Assembly (NCBI GenBank): GCA_002352185.1
Contig: DEHY01000085.1
Span: 1 to 8,980 of the forward strand
Direction of reading: 5' to 3'
DNA length: 8,980 nucleotides
DNA from: Competibacteraceae bacterium UBA2788
GTDB lineage: Bacteria; Pseudomonadota; Gammaproteobacteria; Competibacterales; Competibacteraceae
Under the pieces are notes generated by a model. The model did no database searches. It was given only the letters and a program-made list of their open reading frames with translations, and was not told where the DNA came from. The translations under genes and the position numbers were made by a program. Position 1 is the first letter of the stretch. Each line of letters opens with the position of its first letter. This document shows positions 6,014 to 8,980 of this stretch, one piece after another.

Positions 6014-7039
6014 GTGAGCAACGGTCAAGGTTTCCTGCATGAGATGCTCGGCGGCATTGCCGCCTTTGCCCAGCATCATCTGGCCGAACACCGCTTCAAC
6101 CAGGAACGGCTGGCGCTGATGCGGGAGGCCATCGAGCAGGTGGTGGACGCCAGCGAGCCACGGATTCGGCTGGTCGGCAACTATACGGAAAAGTTGCTGG
6201 ATGCAGTCGAAATCGCGTTGCGCCACAGCGAGGGTATCTTGCGGCGCCTGCCGCCAGCATTGACGCTCAGCCGCCGCACCTGGGCTGCCGATCCACGGGT
6301 CAACGCTTTTTTCGCCACTGCGGGCGACCTGCGCTCTGCGCTGAGCCTCGATCCATCCATTCAAGCCTTTTTCAAGGACGGCGATCCCGCAGAGTGCTTT
6401 GCCCTGATGCTGATGGTCAAGCGTGAAACCGCAACCTTCGGGATGGCGTTGCAAGGCGATATGCTGGTGCGCGAAATTCCACAAACCGTAGTCAGTTTCT
6501 CGCATCATCAACTGTTCTTCCCCACCGCCAGCGAAACCGGATTGCGCCGGGAATTGCGGCAGCGAACATTGATTTTTCTGGCAACCCGCGCCCTGGAGCG
6601 CATCAACGAATTGCGCGCCGGACGCAGTGATCTGGAAGAACAGCGGCGACAGTTGCAAGCGCAGTTGCGGGCGTTGCGCGGACATGCGCGGGGCTTGCAA
6701 CCGATGCTGTTGAGCGCCGATGCCGATGCGACCCGACAGGCGGCGCTGGATCAGCGACTGACGCAGACCGAACAGGATTTAGCCGCCGCCCGCAAGCAGT
6801 TGGGCACGCTGGATGACTATCTGGAACAGGTGCGGCAGGTGCTGAGCCAGCCGGAGACGTATTTGCAGATCCGTCCGTTGTCGCTGCGGCTTAACCGGCT
6901 TGGCGTCAAGCTCGACGCGAACTCGCCGGAGCCTGGCGAAACGATTGGGCTGTTTGAAATGACCTCGCTGGAAATGCAGCGCATCGGAGCGCTGGTGCGC
7001 TTCGCCCGCGATGAACTGTTGCCGGAGTCGGCCTTTTAG
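6014..7039 (+). CDS. Hypothetical helical/coiled-coil protein, 341 residues
   Basis: I do not recognise a family. The protein has no signal peptide, membrane helix or enzyme motif, and is probably cytoplasmic and mostly helical. Residues about 193-275 are rich in Arg, Glu, Gln and Leu with heptad-like spacing (EEQRRQLQAQLRAL, then LDQRLTQTEQDLAAARKQL), indicating a long, probably two-part coiled coil. An internal repeat is visible: DPRVNAFF at 93-100 and DPSIQAFF at 113-120, each followed by a similar D...AL stretch. The GTG start at 6014 lacks a clear Shine-Dalgarno sequence; ATG at 6041 (Met11... GGIAAF) is the alternative. It lies 19 bp after the HNH gene and 25 bp before the cupin gene on the same strand, so it is probably co-transcribed with them. 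A structural or partner-binding role is plausible; the function is unknown. Confidence 0.82.
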   Translation: MSNGQGFLHEMLGGIAAFAQHHLAEHRFNQERLALMREAIEQVVDASEPRIRLVGNYTEKLLDAVEIALRHSEGILRRLPPALTLSRRTWAADPRVNAFFATAGDLRSALSLDPSIQAFFKDGDPAECFALMLMVKRETATFGMALQGDMLVREIPQTVVSFSHHQLFFPTASETGLRRELRQRTLIFLATRALERINELRAGRSDLEEQRRQLQAQLRALRGHARGLQPMLLSADADATRQAALDQRLTQTEQDLAAARKQLGTLDDYLEQVRQVLSQPETYLQIRPLSLRLNRLGVKLDANSPEPGETIGLFEMTSLEMQRIGALVRFARDELLPESAF

Positions 7040-7064
7040 CAGGGCGTTCAGGGGAAAACCGAAT

Positions 7065-7712
7065 ATGAACTTCATTCCATTGACGATTGATCCCGGGTTG
7101 CTGCTGGATTTGGGAACCCTCCAGGTTTGGGGCTGGGCAACGAAATCCCTGGCGTTGCCGTTCGGCGCGACCGCTTATGGCATGGTCACGATGGGGCAAA
7201 CCGAATTGCGCGACGCCGAAACCGGCCCGTTTGAATTGGGCGCAGGCATGTTTTTCGCGCTGCCCGACGGCGGTATGGTGCGCGGTGGCCGGGGCCTGGC
7301 CATCACCGTGCCCGGCTATCGGGGGCTGCGCCAGATTGGCGGCCCATTGGAACCTGCCGGGCGTTTGCGCTACATCGACGGCTGTAGCGACACTCTGCTG
7401 ATCTGCCCGCCGCGCCTGGGCGATCCCTGTCTGAATCATCTGCACATCCCGCCGCACACCGACCAGACGCCTCATACCCATCCTTCGGCGCGGATTGGAG
7501 TCATCCTGCGCGGCGTCGGCGAATGCCGCACCCCGGACGGAGTTCATCCGTTGCGTCCGGGCATGGGCTGGTACATTCCAACCGGCGGTTTGCATTCGTT
7601 TTTTACCCGCGATGAAGCGCTCGATGTGGTCGCCTGGCACCCTGACAGCGATTTTGGCCCTCGCGACGATGACCATCCCATGATTAACCGGACGGTGATT
7701 GCCCCGCATTAG
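7065..7712 (+). CDS. Cupin domain protein
   Basis: This 215-residue protein has a C-terminal cupin barrel at about residues 120-192. H137-T-H139 followed by a beta-strand (RIGVILRGVGE) is the first cupin motif, and GMGWYIPTGGLHSFF (166-180) with H177 is the second. The Glu usually 4-5 residues after HxH is absent, so metal binding would use His137, His139, His177 and perhaps another nearby residue; Gln134 and His131 are candidates. The N-terminal half (20-100) is strand-rich and may be a second, degenerate cupin. The ATG at 7065 was chosen because AGGGGA at 7050-7055 precedes it by 9 nt; the longer frame from 7011 would overlap the upstream gene. It is the last gene of the HNH cluster. The substrate is unknown: cupins include dioxygenases, isomerases and sensors. 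The stop overlaps the convergent asparagine synthetase-like gene by 4 bp. Confidence 0.85.
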   Translation: MNFIPLTIDPGLLLDLGTLQVWGWATKSLALPFGATAYGMVTMGQTELRDAETGPFELGAGMFFALPDGGMVRGGRGLAITVPGYRGLRQIGGPLEPAGRLRYIDGCSDTLLICPPRLGDPCLNHLHIPPHTDQTPHTHPSARIGVILRGVGECRTPDGVHPLRPGMGWYIPTGGLHSFFTRDEALDVVAWHPDSDFGPRDDDHPMINRTVIAPH

Positions 7713-8980
7713 CCCGGCCCGCATTCCGAATCGCTGCGCAGCGGCGGCGCAGGCTGAACCGGCAGCGGCGCTTCCACCATTTGTTCATGCCACAGCAGGA
7801 AGGTGATCAGCATCCACAGTTTCAGGCCGTGCCGCAGACCGGGCACGCCCTCCATCCGGTAATTCAGCAGGCGTTTGACGTAATCCGGGTTGAACAGCCC
7901 GATGCGTTGCAAGTGCCTGCGAGCAAGCAGCTTTTCCCCGTAGCGGCGCATGTCGCCCTGAAACCAGAACCGCACCGGCACCATCATTCCGACTTTAGGC
8001 CGAGCGATAATCGCTTCCGGCACCCAATCCCGCATCGCCTTTTTAAGAACGCTTTTTTCCACCGCGCCTTCCAGCTTCAGGCTTGGCGGACAACTCATGC
8101 TGGTTTCGATGATGCGCCGGGAGAACAGCGGCGGCAGCGCCAGCACGCCATGCGCCGAAGTCATTTTCTCCACTTTGACCAGAATCAGGTTGGCGCCCTT
8201 GAGCCGGATATTCATGCTCATCAGCTTGTTGACGAAATCCCGTGGCGGCGAAGCCTGGAAAAACGGCTCCAGCAAGCCGATCAGAGCGGCATCGCCACCG
8301 GCTTCTCGCAGCAGCGCCGGATCGAGCAATGCGCCGAGGTCTTGATAACCGCGCTGGAACGCGCACAGATAATTGCGCTCCAGCCAGCCGACAGGCGAAT
8401 CGCCCGGCAGCGGGCCGTAAAGCCGGGCCAGCAGCATCGGCAGATTCTTAGGACCGCCGAAGCAGGGATCGCCGCCCTCGCCGTTCAGAACTACGTCGGC
8501 GACTTGGGCCGCCGCCTGCGCCAGCAGGTAATTGGGCACAGTCACCGGATCGCCGATGGGATCATCCAGCCGCCAGATAATCTCACGCAGTTGTTCGAGA
8601 AAACCGGCGGGGCGAATTTCCAGCCAGTGATGATCGGTGCGGTAACGATCCACCATCAACTGCACGAAATCATTCTCCCGGACGTATTCCGCGCCGAAAT
8701 GCACCGAAAAGGTTGGAATCCGCGCTTCCGGCAACTGGCGTGCGGCGACAGCCAGAACCGCGCTGGAATCAATGCCGCCCGACAGAAAGACCACCGGAGC
8801 CTGGCTGGGATTGACCGCCAGGCATTCAGCTACCGATTGCTCCAGGGCCGTGCGCACCAGGGCGGGATATTCTTCCGGCGGGCGTGGCGGTTCCGCCTCC
8901 AATGCTTCAAAGCAAAAATGCCGCCGCACTCGCGCCTGACCCTGGTGAAAGCGCAGAATCGATCCCGGTTGCAATTCCTC
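7709..8980 (-). CDS. Asparagine synthetase (glutamine-hydrolysing)-like protein, 5' end outside window
   Basis: The visible 423 residues are the ATP-dependent synthetase domain, which activates a carboxylate (aspartate in AsnB) by adenylation and adds ammonia released from glutamine. The frame stays open to the window edge and begins EELQPGSILRF, the usual linker after the glutaminase domain, so that domain probably lies beyond 8980; the apparent TTG start at 8974 is not real. The PP-loop SGGIDSSA (about residues 67-74 of the visible part) binds ATP. The LNGEGGDPCFGG motif keeps the Glu matching E. coli AsnB Glu348 but has PC in place of the usual E and hydrophobic residue of GDE(L/V)FGG. KVEKMTSAHGVLALPPLF and RPKVGMMVPVRFW are further family motifs. 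The tail after EQMVEA is proline-rich. It could make asparagine or amidate another substrate, as in polysaccharide or natural-product relatives. No asnB symbol is given because the N-terminal half is not visible. Confidence 0.9.
   Translation of the reverse strand, partial: EELQPGSILRFHQGQARVRRHFCFEALEAEPPRPPEEYPALVRTALEQSVAECLAVNPSQAPVVFLSGGIDSSAVLAVAARQLPEARIPTFSVHFGAEYVRENDFVQLMVDRYRTDHHWLEIRPAGFLEQLREIIWRLDDPIGDPVTVPNYLLAQAAAQVADVVLNGEGGDPCFGGPKNLPMLLARLYGPLPGDSPVGWLERNYLCAFQRGYQDLGALLDPALLREAGGDAALIGLLEPFFQASPPRDFVNKLMSMNIRLKGANLILVKVEKMTSAHGVLALPPLFSRRIIETSMSCPPSLKLEGAVEKSVLKKAMRDWVPEAIIARPKVGMMVPVRFWFQGDMRRYGEKLLARRHLQRIGLFNPDYVKRLLNYRMEGVPGLRHGLKLWMLITFLLWHEQMVEAPLPVQPAPPLRSDSECGPG

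Noticed and set aside
5873..6700. A 275-codon minus-strand open frame opposite the HNH and coiled-coil genes
   Set aside because: It crosses the boundary of two better-supported plus-strand genes and has Gln/Arg/Pro-rich shadow composition.
7011..7064. Longer start for the cupin protein at 7011
   Set aside because: It would overlap the coiled-coil gene and add an Arg/Cys-rich stretch; AGGGGA with 9 nt spacing supports ATG at 7065.
6906..7724. A 272-codon minus-strand open frame opposite the cupin gene
   Set aside because: It covers the junction of two plus-strand genes; the cupin frame has recognisable motifs and a ribosome binding site, this one has neither.
7732..7752. GC-rich palindrome CGCTGCGCAGCG and a 6-bp stem just past the cupin stop as a terminator
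   Set aside because: No T-run follows, and it lies inside the coding sequence of the convergent gene.

Overview
The window is GC-rich, tightly packed bacterial chromosomal DNA. It has short spacers, Shine-Dalgarno-led genes and a full three-subunit proton-translocating transhydrogenase. Protein character and base composition suggest a gammaproteobacterium. A Competibacter-like lineage is my guess from recall only, and no rRNA or marker gene here tests it. I see no tRNA, rRNA, CRISPR array, insertion sequence or phage gene.

Layout. (1) 6-1523, minus: a membrane-anchored FMN/[3Fe-4S] glutamate-synthase-like protein. (2) 1524-1784: a spacer with a strong inverted repeat. (3) 1785-2000, minus: a 71-residue unknown protein, preceded by a leader that can fold and hide its ribosome binding site. 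(4) 2101-5021, minus: the pntAA-pntAB-pntB operon, closed by a clean UUCG-loop terminator at 2101-2128. (5) 5022-5382: a 361-bp divergent intergenic region. On the minus strand it holds a candidate pnt promoter, an 8-codon leader ORF and a terminator-like hairpin ahead of pntAA. On the plus strand it holds an operator-like palindrome overlapping a TTGACA box ahead of the next gene. (6) 5383-7712, plus: an apparent three-gene operon of HNH nuclease, unknown helical/coiled-coil protein and cupin. (7) 7709-8980, minus: the synthetase half of a glutamine-dependent asparagine synthetase-like protein, cut by the window edge and overlapping the cupin gene by 4 bp at their stop codons.

How it fits together. 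The Pnt complex uses the proton gradient to move hydride from NADH to NADP+, supplying NADPH. The two outer genes belong to glutamine/glutamate-linked nitrogen families, and glutamate synthesis commonly draws on NADPH, but nothing here shows that they are co-regulated. The HNH/coiled-coil/cupin cassette is the least explained part. Its genes are 19 and 25 bp apart and could be functionally linked, though none carries a hallmark of a known defence or biosynthetic system. The most testable unusual signals are the putative attenuator in the pnt leader and the foldable leader of the small unknown gene.
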